DNA of 64,000 nucleotides from Lachnospiraceae bacterium (GCA_017624835.1 JAGAMG010000050.1:1-64000); one strand, 5' to 3'. Positions 1 to 6,977 are shown, numbered from the stretch's first letter. A program made the numbers and translations. The notes: generated by a model not told the origin, from the sequence alone.

Positions 1-555
1 TCCGGTGGGGATACTGTACAGAAATCTACACTTATGAAGTCAGGAGCGGATGCACTAAAGAAATCAGCAGATGCTTTAAATAATGATGAACTCTGGGAAA
101 AGAAGAAAATCAAGAAAAAGGATGAAAAGACCGGAGAGGAAGTAGAGGTCGAAGATTATGATTGGGAAGCTATCACAAAGGCTGTGAAATCATTTGTAGA
201 AGATTACAATGATGTTGTGGAACAGGCAGGTGATTCCAATTCAAAAGATGTATTACGCAATGCTGTGTGGATGACAGGAATTACCGAATTCAATGAGAAT
301 ATGCTTTCAAAAATCGGTATTACCGTAGGAAAGGGTAATAAGTTGGAACTGGACGAGGAAGCACTTAAAAAGGCAGACATCAGTTCATTCAAAACACTTT
401 TTACAGGACATAATTCATTTGCTGATAAGGTATCCATGAAAGCAAACAGTATTTCCAATGCAGCAGCAAGAACAAGCGGAACCTATAAGAGCAATGGTAC
501 ATATAATAATGCTTTATCGGAGCTTGTATCAAAGAAGGTAGATGAGGAAGTGTAG
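1..555 (+). CDS. FliD-like protein, C-terminal part (gene enters from left edge)
   Basis: The reading frame is open from base 1, so this is the 3' end of a longer gene; the ATG at 34 is internal by this reading. The visible 184 residues are hydrophilic and helical. The stretch reading LSKIGITV ... LELDEEALKKADIS ... LF ... SFADKVSMKA resembles the C-terminal domain of flagellar filament cap proteins (FliD, FliD_C), where an LxLDxxKL-like segment precedes a terminal helix. The family assignment is inference from this short similarity. A strong intrinsic terminator follows directly, so the gene ends its transcription unit. A possible sigma-28-type promoter and a coiled-coil gene at 7072 may be its former neighbours, with the accessory DNA in between inserted later. 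It could also be another secreted coiled-coil protein. Confidence 0.5.
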   Translation, partial: SGGDTVQKSTLMKSGADALKKSADALNNDELWEKKKIKKKDEKTGEEVEVEDYDWEAITKAVKSFVEDYNDVVEQAGDSNSKDVLRNAVWMTGITEFNENMLSKIGITVGKGNKLELDEEALKKADISSFKTLFTGHNSFADKVSMKANSISNAAARTSGTYKSNGTYNNALSELVSKKVDEEV

Positions 556-560
556 GAGAT

Positions 561-606
561 AAGGCGGGCAGTAATTTGATGAATTTGAATTATTGCTTGC
601 CTTTTG
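561..606 (+). terminator. Intrinsic terminator of the FliD-like gene
   Basis: The arms 561-576 and 588-603 pair as a 16-bp stem (AAGGC with GCCTT outside, two G-U pairs, then GCAGTAATT with AATTATTGC) around an 11-nt loop, followed by a T-run. It closes the transcription unit just before the accessory genes begin. Confidence 0.7.
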
Positions 607-628
607 ATTTATAATATGAGGTGTTAGG

Positions 629-1033
629 ATGATAGAAGAACAAGCTATTTCACGTATTTTTGATTGTTTTTGTAAAGTATGTATAAGAAATGAGTGGATT
701 AGTTATTTAAGAGAACAGAAAAAAATTAAGGAAAGAGAAGTCAGTATTGATGCTGCGAATAAAAAATATCCAGAACTATTTAGGATAGAAGATACATACT
801 CGTCTGATAGCACAGTATATCAAGTACGAGGAATAAAAATATTAGTTCAAGATACCAAATTGGCAGATGCTCTTAGTAGGCTTTCAGAATATAATAGAAA
901 TGTTATTTTGATGTCCTTTTTTCTGGAAGAAAATTGTGAGGAAATAGCAGAATATATGGGAAAGTGTAGAAGTACAATAAGTTTTCAAAGAAAGAAAAGT
1001 TTACAAAAACTTCGTCAATATATGGAGCAATAA
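629..1033 (+). CDS. Sigma-70 region-4-like regulator of conjugative-element type (Orf7-like)
   Basis: This 134-residue protein has a C-terminal half (about 85-132) that reads as sigma region 4: a segment starting LSEYNRNVILMSFF, then EEIAEYMGKCRSTISFQRKKSLQKL, which fits a helix-turn-helix. The N-terminal half resembles the basic region of Tn916 Orf7-type regulators (a KEREVS-like motif). No region 2 is visible, so it is unlikely to be a full sigma factor. GAGGTG lies about 6 bases before the ATG. The next gene starts 3 bases after its stop and is the usual partner (Orf8-like). In Tn916-family elements this pair controls conjugation genes; here no integrase, relaxase or transfer gene is present, so it is probably a leftover of an integrated element. 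Confidence 0.7.
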   Translation: MIEEQAISRIFDCFCKVCIRNEWISYLREQKKIKEREVSIDAANKKYPELFRIEDTYSSDSTVYQVRGIKILVQDTKLADALSRLSEYNRNVILMSFFLEENCEEIAEYMGKCRSTISFQRKKSLQKLRQYMEQ

Positions 1034-1036
1034 TGT

Positions 1037-1273
1037 ATGGGACATGAGAAAAGATTATTAGATTTTGAAATTATACAACAGGCAACTTTGGGAGATGAAA
1101 ATGCGTTGCAGAAAGTGGTTGCACATTATAATGGGTACATAAGAATTTTATCTACTAGAACCTATATTGGCGATGATGGGCGCAAACATTGTGTAGTAGA
1201 TGAAGAAATACGAGGGAGATTACAAGGAAAATTGATGAAAGCTGTTATGCAGTTTAATATAAATAGAAAATAA
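1037..1273 (+). CDS. Helix-turn-helix conjugative-transposon-like protein (Orf8-like)
   Basis: The 78-residue product matches the small Orf8-type proteins that accompany Orf7-like sigma proteins in Tn916-like elements: an N-terminal segment IIQQATLGDENALQKVVAHY, a central YI...LS.RTYIGDDG motif, and a C-terminal VDEEIRGRLQGKLMKAV. This family also resembles a small sigma region 2-type helical bundle. It starts 3 bases after the upstream stop, so translation is probably coupled. Together with the upstream gene it marks a former integrative element; its exact molecular role is not established. Confidence 0.7.
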   Translation: MGHEKRLLDFEIIQQATLGDENALQKVVAHYNGYIRILSTRTYIGDDGRKHCVVDEEIRGRLQGKLMKAVMQFNINRK

Positions 1274-1294
1274 AGCATAGAATATATTATTCCA

Positions 1295-1346
1295 AAAAGG
1301 AGTTGTAAAATTTTACGTTGAATTTTACAGCTCCTTTTCGTATAAT
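1295..1346 (+). promoter_or_regulatory. 18-bp inverted repeat overlapping the toxin-antitoxin promoter
   Basis: Arms 1295-1312 and 1321-1338 are complementary over 18 bp with one mismatch, around an 8-nt loop, and end in TTTT. The structure can act as a terminator for the Orf8-like gene. The same bases contain the promoter of the next unit: -35 TTGAAT at 1318-1323, a 17-bp spacer, and -10 TATAAT at 1341-1346. The right arm lies inside the spacer, which fits an autoregulatory operator for the antitoxin. The dual role is inference. Confidence 0.6.
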
Positions 1347-1393
1347 ATATATGTAAGATGAAGAAACTATATATAAGAAAGGAAGTTGATTTT

Positions 1394-1642
1394 ATGCCCA
1401 ATATATTACCTGTATCAGATTTGAGAAATTATAATGAAGTATTAAAAAATTGTGTGATTGGAGAACCGGTATTTTTAACCAAGAACGGAAGAGGTAAGTT
1501 TGTGGTTATGGACATTGAAGATTACGAGCGTGAAAAGGCAGAGAAGAAGCTGCTTATGAAGTTGCGAGAGGCAGAAGATGCAGTTAAGGATGAAAGTGCT
1601 TGGATGAGTCTGGATGAACTGAAAGCATCTGTTGGGGTATAG
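1394..1642 (+). CDS. Type II antitoxin, Phd/YefM family
   Basis: The 82-residue product begins MPNILPVSDLRNYNEVLK, the typical Phd/YefM N-terminus that dimerises and binds operator DNA. It continues with GEPVFLTKNGRGKFVVMDIEDYE, the conserved strand of this family, and ends in an acidic, probably disordered tail that would wrap the toxin. An earlier in-frame ATG at 1358 exists, but a purine-rich Shine-Dalgarno (AAGGAAG) sits about 9 bases before 1394 and the family homology starts there. The toxin gene starts 3 bases after its stop. The promoter and inverted repeat at 1295-1346 suggest autorepression. Confidence 0.88.
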   Translation: MPNILPVSDLRNYNEVLKNCVIGEPVFLTKNGRGKFVVMDIEDYEREKAEKKLLMKLREAEDAVKDESAWMSLDELKASVGV

Positions 1643-1645
1643 CCT

Positions 1646-1945
1646 ATGATGAAATTACGGATTAATCCTTTAGTTGCAGAGGACTTAAAGAACATTAAAG
1701 AATATATTGCTGAAGACAATGAAGAAATGGCGGTAAAAACTATCCAAGAGATATACATTCGAATCGAGAATATACAACAATTTCCGTATATGGGAGCTGA
1801 CCTTTCTAAAAGAGTTAGCTTCCGGACGGATTATAAGTATGCGATTTCTGGAAATTATGTAGTGCTGTATAGGATTGGAGACGAGTATGTAGAGATTTAC
1901 CGGGTGGTAAATCGGTATCAGGATATTACACAGATTTTTTCTTGA
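1646..1945 (+). CDS. RelE/ParE-family toxin
   Basis: The 99-residue protein has the RelE/ParE layout: LRINPLVAEDLKNIKEYIAEDN (strand 1 and helix), a second helix with IENIQQFPYMGADLSKRV, and the C-terminal sheet with YKYAISGNYVVLYRIGDEYVEIYRVVNRYQD. The P.MG...RV-like segment and the VLYRI strand are typical of ParE-like members, which target gyrase, although RelE-like ribosome-dependent RNase activity cannot be excluded from sequence. A second ATG at 1649 gives a start one residue shorter. It is translated directly after its antitoxin; the operon downstream starts 18 bases later, so some read-through into the kinase gene is possible. Confidence 0.85.
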   Translation: MMKLRINPLVAEDLKNIKEYIAEDNEEMAVKTIQEIYIRIENIQQFPYMGADLSKRVSFRTDYKYAISGNYVVLYRIGDEYVEIYRVVNRYQDITQIFS

Positions 1946-1963
1946 TTTGAAAAAGGGGAACTT

Positions 1964-2569
1964 ATGAATAGAAATGTATATAATGGAAAATTGGTAGCTA
2001 TTGATGGACCTAATGGAGTTGGGAAAACGACAATTATACAAGAACTAAAAAAAGAGTTAGAGAAAAGAGAAATAGATACATATTTTACAAAAGAGCCTAC
2101 AGGGAACGAATTAGGATGTTTTGTAAGGGAATATGCTGAAAAAAGTAAGGGGATAAGTATAGCATGTTTAGTTGCAGCAGATCGTTATCAACATTTGCAA
2201 GATGAGATTATTCCGCAGTTGGAAAAAGGAAAAATTGTTATTACAGATAGATATATACTTTCATCTTTAATTTTACAGAGAATGGATGAAGTGAGTGAAG
2301 AATTCATTATGGAACTTAATAACGAAATTATTCAGCCGGATTTACAGATTGCAGTTTTTGCAGATAGCCAGATAATACAGAGTAGACTTAAGGAACGAGA
2401 TTCGTTAACAAGATTCGAAAAAGATAATAAAACGAATATTGAATTGAAGTACATGGAGCGAGGAATTCAAATATTACAAGAAAAAGGGATTAATGTTTTT
2501 AAACTCGTTAATGATGATGATTTAAAAGGCAATGTTTTCAGAGTGATTCAAGAAATAATAAATTTATAG
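1964..2569 (+). CDS. Thymidylate-kinase-like P-loop nucleotide kinase
   Basis: The 201-residue protein is a P-loop kinase of the thymidylate kinase superfamily. Residues 15-23 form the Walker A motif (GPNGVGKTT), FTKEPTGNELG near 45 corresponds to the dTMP-binding EPGG segment, AADRYQH near 72 and TDRYILSS near 94 are the family DR(Y) motifs, and SRLKERDS near 140 forms the lid. True Tmk enzymes carry EPGGT; here it is EPTGN, so the substrate may not be dTMP. It is the first of five closely spaced genes (gaps of 3-13 bases, or overlap), AT-rich in base composition. In such a setting it probably makes or activates a nucleotide for the radical SAM and UDG-like neighbours. The housekeeping tmk is expected elsewhere in the genome. 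Confidence 0.75.
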   Translation: MNRNVYNGKLVAIDGPNGVGKTTIIQELKKELEKREIDTYFTKEPTGNELGCFVREYAEKSKGISIACLVAADRYQHLQDEIIPQLEKGKIVITDRYILSSLILQRMDEVSEEFIMELNNEIIQPDLQIAVFADSQIIQSRLKERDSLTRFEKDNKTNIELKYMERGIQILQEKGINVFKLVNDDDLKGNVFRVIQEIINL

Positions 2570-2582
2570 AGAGGAATTATTT

Positions 2583-3911
2583 ATGAAAAGATTTGTTTTA
2601 GTAAATTCACCTATATATTGGGAAACTACAAGTGAAGAGGAAGAATATTTGTCTCCTTTGGGATTGGGATATATTGCAACTTACTTGAAAAAGGCTGGTT
2701 TGGAAGTGATACTGTTGGATTGTGTGAAGGAAAAATTAGGAGTAGCGGATATTTTGAAACAAATTTCTTTGCTAAATCCAGAGTTTGTTGGGATTAATGT
2801 TTTTACTCAGAACTATGAATTAGTGAAGCATATTATAGAAAAAATACCAGTGAAGTGTGAGTGTTTTGTAGGAGGGCAAGTTGTTAAGAGCATATATGGT
2901 AATATATTGGATTGGAAGACTAGCAATAAGTTAAATATTATTATTGGAGAAGGGGAATTTATTATTCCAGATATTGTTTTGGAAAGATTTGAAGAAAAGA
3001 TATTCTGTCAGAGAGATAATAAATTGGTGTACAAAGTTGATAAGCATTCACAATATTTCCCAGATGAAATATCAAATATATATTTAGATAGGGAATTTTT
3101 GAAAAATGAGGTCATTGTTAATCATTATGGAGAAAAAGAAGCTTCAATTGTTACGTCTAGAGGCTGTGCGTATGATTGTGCTTTTTGTGGTGGTGCTCGT
3201 GGTTTGAATCAAGATATTACTATACGAATGAGGAGTGCGGAAAGTATTAGGAATGAGATTAAAGAGTTGTTTGATTTATATCCAGATTTACAGAGTATTC
3301 GTATATTAGATGATTTGTTTTTACGGAATGAAGTAAGCATTAGACAGGCTTCGAATATATTCGAGGAATTTCAACAATTACATTGGAGGGGGATGGTTCA
3401 TGCTTTATCGCTTGCCAATTGTTTAGATAAAGTGGAAATATTAAAAAAATGCAATTGCAAAGAGTTATTTATTGGGATTGAGTCAGGTTCGGATACTATT
3501 AGAAAAAGAATTAATAAGGTAGGAAGTATATCGGATATTATAAAAGTTATTAGTAAAATATTAGAATGCGGAATAGATGTTAAAGGATATTTTATGTATG
3601 GATTTCCAGATGAGAGTAGAGAACATATGGAAGAAACATATGATTTGGCATGTAAAATCAAAAAAATATCTGAAATGTATGCAGGGACATTTCGACCGAG
3701 TGTTTTTCAATTTAGACCATATCATGGAACTAAATTGTACAATGAAATAGCTCAAAGTGGAATAGAGATACCCAATTGTCTTTATAATGCTTCGGTATAT
3801 ACAGCAGAGGGAAGAGGCCAGTTTAATTTTAGTTCTGGAAATTATAGTAAAGTATCGGATGAAATATTGGAAGAATATATCATAAAAACACAAAAGATTA
3901 TGGAGGCTTAA
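2583..3911 (+). CDS. B12-binding-type radical SAM enzyme
   Basis: The 442-residue protein has an N-terminal Rossmann-like cobalamin-binding-type domain (about 1-140, with LSPLGLGYIATYLKKAG and a GEGE segment) and a radical SAM domain. Cys195, Cys199 and Cys202 form the CxxxCxxC motif that binds the [4Fe-4S] cluster and S-adenosylmethionine. SIRILDDLFLRN and LFIGIESGSD follow the usual radical SAM barrel order. No DxHxxG motif is seen in the N-terminal domain, so cobalamin may be bound base-off or not at all. Family members methylate or rearrange unreactive carbons, or add thiols. Between a nucleotide kinase and a DNA-glycosylase-fold protein, a nucleotide or nucleobase substrate is a reasonable inference, but nothing in the sequence proves it. 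The gaps to its neighbours are 13 and 3 bases. Confidence 0.8.
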   Translation: MKRFVLVNSPIYWETTSEEEEYLSPLGLGYIATYLKKAGLEVILLDCVKEKLGVADILKQISLLNPEFVGINVFTQNYELVKHIIEKIPVKCECFVGGQVVKSIYGNILDWKTSNKLNIIIGEGEFIIPDIVLERFEEKIFCQRDNKLVYKVDKHSQYFPDEISNIYLDREFLKNEVIVNHYGEKEASIVTSRGCAYDCAFCGGARGLNQDITIRMRSAESIRNEIKELFDLYPDLQSIRILDDLFLRNEVSIRQASNIFEEFQQLHWRGMVHALSLANCLDKVEILKKCNCKELFIGIESGSDTIRKRINKVGSISDIIKVISKILECGIDVKGYFMYGFPDESREHMEETYDLACKIKKISEMYAGTFRPSVFQFRPYHGTKLYNEIAQSGIEIPNCLYNASVYTAEGRGQFNFSSGNYSKVSDEILEEYIIKTQKIMEA

Positions 3912-3914
3912 CTT

Positions 3915-4463
3915 ATGATAGAACAAATAAGAAAGTGTCAAAAGTGTGGATTGTGTTTTAATCAAAAACCACTTTTGGAAGGAAAAAAGGAGTGTCAGAT
4001 TTTTTGGGTTGGTTTATCTGCTAAAATCGTAAAAACTGAAGATGAAATTCCATTATCGCCAGATACGAATACGGGAATGTTGATTAAAAAAATTGAAGAA
4101 ATGTTAGGAGAAGTAGATACATACAAGACGAATTTAGTAAAATGTGTTCCGCTAAATGAACAGAATAAATTAAGATATCCTAATAAGAAGGAGATAGATA
4201 GTTGTTTTGGTAATTTAAAAAAAGAGATTAAAGAATTATCTCCTAGAATTGTCTTTTTGTTGGGCGAAAAGGTATATTCCTCAGTTGAAAAGCATTTCAA
4301 TATAGAATTTGATAAGTGGGACGAATTTAATTATTCGTATAAAGAACACGAAGGGATTTATTATGTTCCTATTCATCATCCATCATACATTTATGTTTAT
4401 AAAAGAAAAAAGATAGAGCAATATGTAGATAGTATAGAAAAACTTGTTAATAGTTTATTGTGA
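3915..4463 (+). CDS. Uracil-DNA-glycosylase-superfamily Fe-S protein
   Basis: The 182-residue product fits the family 4/5-like UDG superfamily. Cys8 and Cys11 (with Cys14 close by) plus Cys77 and Cys97 match the four-cysteine [4Fe-4S] pattern, with the typical TNLVKCVP strand around Cys77. FWVGLSAKI near 30 stands where family 4 enzymes have GEAPG, and His154-His155-Pro156-Ser157 matches the C-terminal HPS motif of the uracil-binding loop. The first motif is altered, so activity on uracil is uncertain. It may recognise a modified base made by the upstream enzymes or act as a nucleoside-processing relative. It begins 3 bases after the radical SAM stop, so the two are probably translated together. 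Confidence 0.75.
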   Translation: MIEQIRKCQKCGLCFNQKPLLEGKKECQIFWVGLSAKIVKTEDEIPLSPDTNTGMLIKKIEEMLGEVDTYKTNLVKCVPLNEQNKLRYPNKKEIDSCFGNLKKEIKELSPRIVFLLGEKVYSSVEKHFNIEFDKWDEFNYSYKEHEGIYYVPIHHPSYIYVYKRKKIEQYVDSIEKLVNSLL

Positions 4464-4475
4464 GAGGGAAGATTT

Positions 4476-4964
4476 ATGAATCATAGTGATACAGGTCTGG
4501 CAGAAAGTGATTTTTTGAAAATTTTATGGGATTACTTTGCTATTCATGCAAACCAAAGAATGCAAATTTTGAATTTTTATATTGTATTGGAAACGTTTTT
4601 TATTACAGGGCTACTTACATTATTTCAATTAGATGGAGAATTGGTTGCATTTCGATTTACTGTTTGTATATCTATCATTTTTTTCTCTTTGATTTTTTAT
4701 GCATTAGATATGAGAACAAAAACGATGATAAAATTTTCAGAAGATGCACTAAAAACAATAGAGCAGAAAAATATTGCTAAATATGGCAATGAGATTATGA
4801 TTTTTAGTATTGAACAAGAAAAAACGTTATATGAGAGAAGATGGAATTGGATTGCCAAGCGTTTTCTCAGTTATTCGAAATTGTTTCGATTGATCTTCCT
4901 CTTTTTTACATTAATTGGGGTGCTGGGTATTGTTTTTGAAATCTATAATATCTGTTGGAAATAG
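4476..4964 (+). CDS. Three-TM membrane protein of unknown function
   Basis: The 162-residue protein opens with LWDYFAIHANQRMQILNFY, then has membrane segments at about 31-52 and 58-79, a charged helical middle (about 85-125) and a third membrane segment at about 138-158. I do not recognise a named family. The layout, with paired helices near the N-terminus and a cytosolic coiled middle, recalls small membrane effectors (SLATT-type) found beside nucleotidyltransferases in defence loci, but no direct homology can be claimed. It lies 12 bases after the UDG-like gene and directly before a nucleotidyltransferase gene. Confidence 0.65.
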   Translation: MNHSDTGLAESDFLKILWDYFAIHANQRMQILNFYIVLETFFITGLLTLFQLDGELVAFRFTVCISIIFFSLIFYALDMRTKTMIKFSEDALKTIEQKNIAKYGNEIMIFSIEQEKTLYERRWNWIAKRFLSYSKLFRLIFLFFTLIGVLGIVFEIYNICWK

Positions 4965-4975
4965 AAAGGTTAAGT

Positions 4976-5362
4976 ATGAATAAAAAAGAAATAATTATTA
5001 GATTGAAAAAAATAGATTTTGATATTAATAGTTATTGGGTGATTGCAGGAGGCGCAATGGTTTTGCACGGGATCAGGAGTGATACGAAAGACATAGATAT
5101 AGCATGCACGACGAAAATGTTTTGTTCTCTTGAAACTAAGGGATATTCTGTTACAAAAAATTCTTTGGGGTATAGAAAAATTTCTTTGGAAGAGGATATA
5201 GAAGTTTTTGAAAATTGGGAAGTTTTAGGAATTGATTATATTGAAGGGATTCCAACTGCAAATATAGAAAGTATTAGGGAAATGAAAATACAAATGGGAA
5301 GAGAAAAAGATTTAGAAGATGTGAAATTGATAGATGATATGCTTATAAAAAGTAAAGAATAA
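4976..5362 (+). CDS. Minimal nucleotidyltransferase-fold protein (AbiEii/MNT-like)
   Basis: The 128-residue protein carries the nucleotidyltransferase signature: Gly25-Gly26 in VIAGGAMVLHG followed by Asp39-x-Asp41 in TKDIDIA, the metal-binding pair of the polymerase-beta fold. The rest is short, giving a single-domain enzyme like the MNT or AbiEii/DUF6036 N-terminal domain. A start at 4955 is possible, but the chosen ATG has GAAAGG 6 bases upstream and begins right after the membrane protein's stop. Related enzymes transfer NMP or AMP to tRNA or to a partner toxin. No HEPN partner is seen, so its target could be the membrane protein or RNA. Confidence 0.7.
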   Translation: MNKKEIIIRLKKIDFDINSYWVIAGGAMVLHGIRSDTKDIDIACTTKMFCSLETKGYSVTKNSLGYRKISLEEDIEVFENWEVLGIDYIEGIPTANIESIREMKIQMGREKDLEDVKLIDDMLIKSKE

Positions 5363-5418
5363 GGAAGTTCTCTTTTTTAAATAATTGGTATGTTTTGGCA
5401 AGTATTAATGATTTTTAA

Positions 5419-5541
5419 AATAGGTGTTATTCGAAATTGTCCGACAATAACTATATACACGTGATATACAAACGGCCTCAAAACCCCAGAAATTATGCGG
5501 TTACCTTAGAAGCGGCTATGACAGCGCAGGGAATTGTGTAA
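5419..5541 (+). pseudogene. Short 3' gene remnant, parent unknown
   Basis: This gene-free stretch (5363-5671) contains one open segment of about 40 codons with protein-like composition, ending in YKRPQNPRNYAVTLEAAMTAQGIV and a TAA. No start codon with a ribosome binding site precedes it, and a stop lies immediately upstream, so it is best read as the tail of a decayed gene. I do not recognise the parent; a mobile-element protein is a guess from the surroundings. The local base composition is less AT-rich than the flanks. Confidence 0.3.
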
Positions 5542-5569
5542 TAGACAAAATTAAATTAAAAAAGTAAGC

Positions 5570-5610
5570 AAACACGCATGGTTGAAGCCTTTCTCCATGC
5601 GTGTTTTATT
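5570..5610 (+). terminator. Intrinsic terminator before the HTH/nucleotidyltransferase pair
   Basis: Perfect 12-bp stem, AAACACGCATGG (5570-5581) with CCATGCGTGTTT (5595-5606), 13-nt loop and a following T-rich tail. It separates the upstream operon from the next unit. Confidence 0.75.
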
Positions 5611-5621
5611 GAGGAATATTA

Positions 5622-5650
5622 TTGACAAATTCACGGTTGGGCGGTAATAA
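5622..5650 (+). promoter_or_regulatory. Promoter of the HTH/nucleotidyltransferase pair
   Basis: -35 TTGACA at 5622-5627, a 17-bp spacer and a -10 like TAATAA at 5645-5650, 22 bases before the ATG at 5672. AGGAGG is at 5659-5664. Confidence 0.6.
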
Positions 5651-5671
5651 TATAAATAGGAGGTAGAGAAG

Positions 5672-6196
5672 ATGAAGATAAAAGCATATTTAAAGGAAAA
5701 TCATATTTCAGTAAGAGAAATGGCGGCAGTTACATCTATTCCGTATTCTACCCTAAATGATATTGTTAACGAAAAAGTAAATTTGGAGGAGTGCCAATAT
5801 AAAACACTGAAGAAAATAGCAGTATTTTTGAAAATCAGTATAGATGATTTGGTATATGAAAAAGAAGATTTTCAAACATTTAGAAATAAGTTGCACCATG
5901 ATTTAAAGTGTAATGATGAAATTGATGTTATGTTGGAGATTCTTGAAAAACGCAGAATTGATCATTACCTATTGCATCAGGATATGTTGAAAGCGATGTA
6001 TTTATTAAGCTTGCTTGATTATTTATCCAAAAAGAATCAGGTTTCGCTGTGTCAGGAGTATTCAAAGCTTAGAAGCCAATCATTGAAAGAACCCTATTAT
6101 GTGGGTGATCGAATAGAAACCCGCAAGTACGAGAACTGCATACCGGAATTTGTAAAACATAATATTTACGAAGGAGATTTATATGATGCAGTATGA
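5672..6196 (+). CDS. HTH (Xre-like) regulator/antitoxin partner of the nucleotidyltransferase
   Basis: The 174-residue protein has an N-terminal Cro/CI-type helix-turn-helix (about 1-62): ISVREMAAVTSIPYSTLNDIV followed by LKKIAVFLKISIDDLV. The rest (about 65-174) is helical with no recognised domain. It overlaps the following nucleotidyltransferase gene by 14 bases, the arrangement seen in AbiE-like and MenAT-like toxin-antitoxin pairs, where the first gene encodes a DNA-binding antitoxin that represses the operon. The promoter with TTGACA just upstream and the terminator before it make the pair an independent unit. Confidence 0.75.
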   Translation: MKIKAYLKENHISVREMAAVTSIPYSTLNDIVNEKVNLEECQYKTLKKIAVFLKISIDDLVYEKEDFQTFRNKLHHDLKCNDEIDVMLEILEKRRIDHYLLHQDMLKAMYLLSLLDYLSKKNQVSLCQEYSKLRSQSLKEPYYVGDRIETRKYENCIPEFVKHNIYEGDLYDAV

Positions 6197-6923
6197 TAAT
6201 GGGCAAAAAACTTTAATCACAAAGGATAATGCATACACGATATTAAAAGCATTTGCTAAAGAATACAAAAAGCAAAATGGGAGTCATGTTCCAACAGAGA
6301 TTGTAATAGTTGGTGGCGGCAGTATATTGCTGAATTATGGCTTTAGAGAGTATACACAGGATTTTGATATTCTGGTTCAGTCCATGGAAATGATAAAAAG
6401 TGTGTCTTATCGAGTTGCAGACCAATATAATCTGCCAAATGATTGGATGAATACGGACTTTTACCACACAGCATCTTATTCGGTTAAATTGCGAGAGGTA
6501 TCGAAGCATTTTTGTTCATTTAATGGTGGAAGTCTGGAAATCAGGACAGTAAATGCAGAGTATTTGATTGCGATGAAAATGGTTTCCGCAAGGGAATATA
6601 GAAATGATATATCGGATATAGTTGGCATTTTGATATATTTGAAAAAGGATGCCCGGGACTTTTCTATGGATAAAATAGATGCTGCTATACAATATCTATA
6701 TGGAGAACCGAAAGAGATTATAAAGGCTGATGTATATGATAGGGTGCGAAAATATGTGCAGCGGTCTGTTTTGGAATTGCAGGAGGAATACAGAATTCTT
6801 ACGCAGATAGAAGATGAAACAAAGAAGGAACTTGCAGCTGTAAATGAAAAATATCCGGATATCGTTACCGAAGATAGTATTGATAATGTAATAAAGAATC
6901 TGCGGAGTAGAAGAGGACGATGA
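6183..6923 (+). CDS. DUF6036-type nucleotidyltransferase (AbiEii-like toxin candidate)
   Basis: The 246-residue protein contains the nucleotidyltransferase core VIVGGGSILLNYGFREYTQDFDILV: the Gly-Gly-Gly turn and the D-x-D metal site near residues 60-62. An AEYLIAMKMVSAREYRNDISDI segment near 125-145 matches the second conserved block of DUF6036/AbiEii proteins (basic residues and D). A coiled C-terminal tail (about 185-245) is rich in Lys and Glu. Members of this group inhibit growth by adding nucleotides to tRNA ends, or act in abortive phage defence. Two consecutive ATGs (6183, 6186) are possible starts; AAGGAG lies at 6171-6176. Confidence 0.75.
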   Translation: MMQYDNGQKTLITKDNAYTILKAFAKEYKKQNGSHVPTEIVIVGGGSILLNYGFREYTQDFDILVQSMEMIKSVSYRVADQYNLPNDWMNTDFYHTASYSVKLREVSKHFCSFNGGSLEIRTVNAEYLIAMKMVSAREYRNDISDIVGILIYLKKDARDFSMDKIDAAIQYLYGEPKEIIKADVYDRVRKYVQRSVLELQEEYRILTQIEDETKKELAAVNEKYPDIVTEDSIDNVIKNLRSRRGR

Positions 6924-6949
6924 ATGGCAAATGGAAATCAAATAATATA

Positions 6950-6977
6950 TTAACATATCCCCTTGATTATCCGATAA
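6950..6977 (+). promoter_or_regulatory. Sigma-28-like promoter candidate
   Basis: TTAA at 6950-6953, 16 bases, then TCCGATAA at 6970-6977 resemble the sigma-28/sigma-D (FliA) consensus TAAA-N15-GCCGATAA. The start codon of the coiled-coil gene is about 95 bases downstream. Between them lies a small palindrome, GATACA-CGGA-TGTATC at 7031-7046. The call is from pattern only. Confidence 0.4.

Noticed and set aside
3915-4463. Housekeeping uracil-DNA glycosylase
   Set aside because: Altered motif 1 and operon context do not fit Ung; only the superfamily can be claimed.
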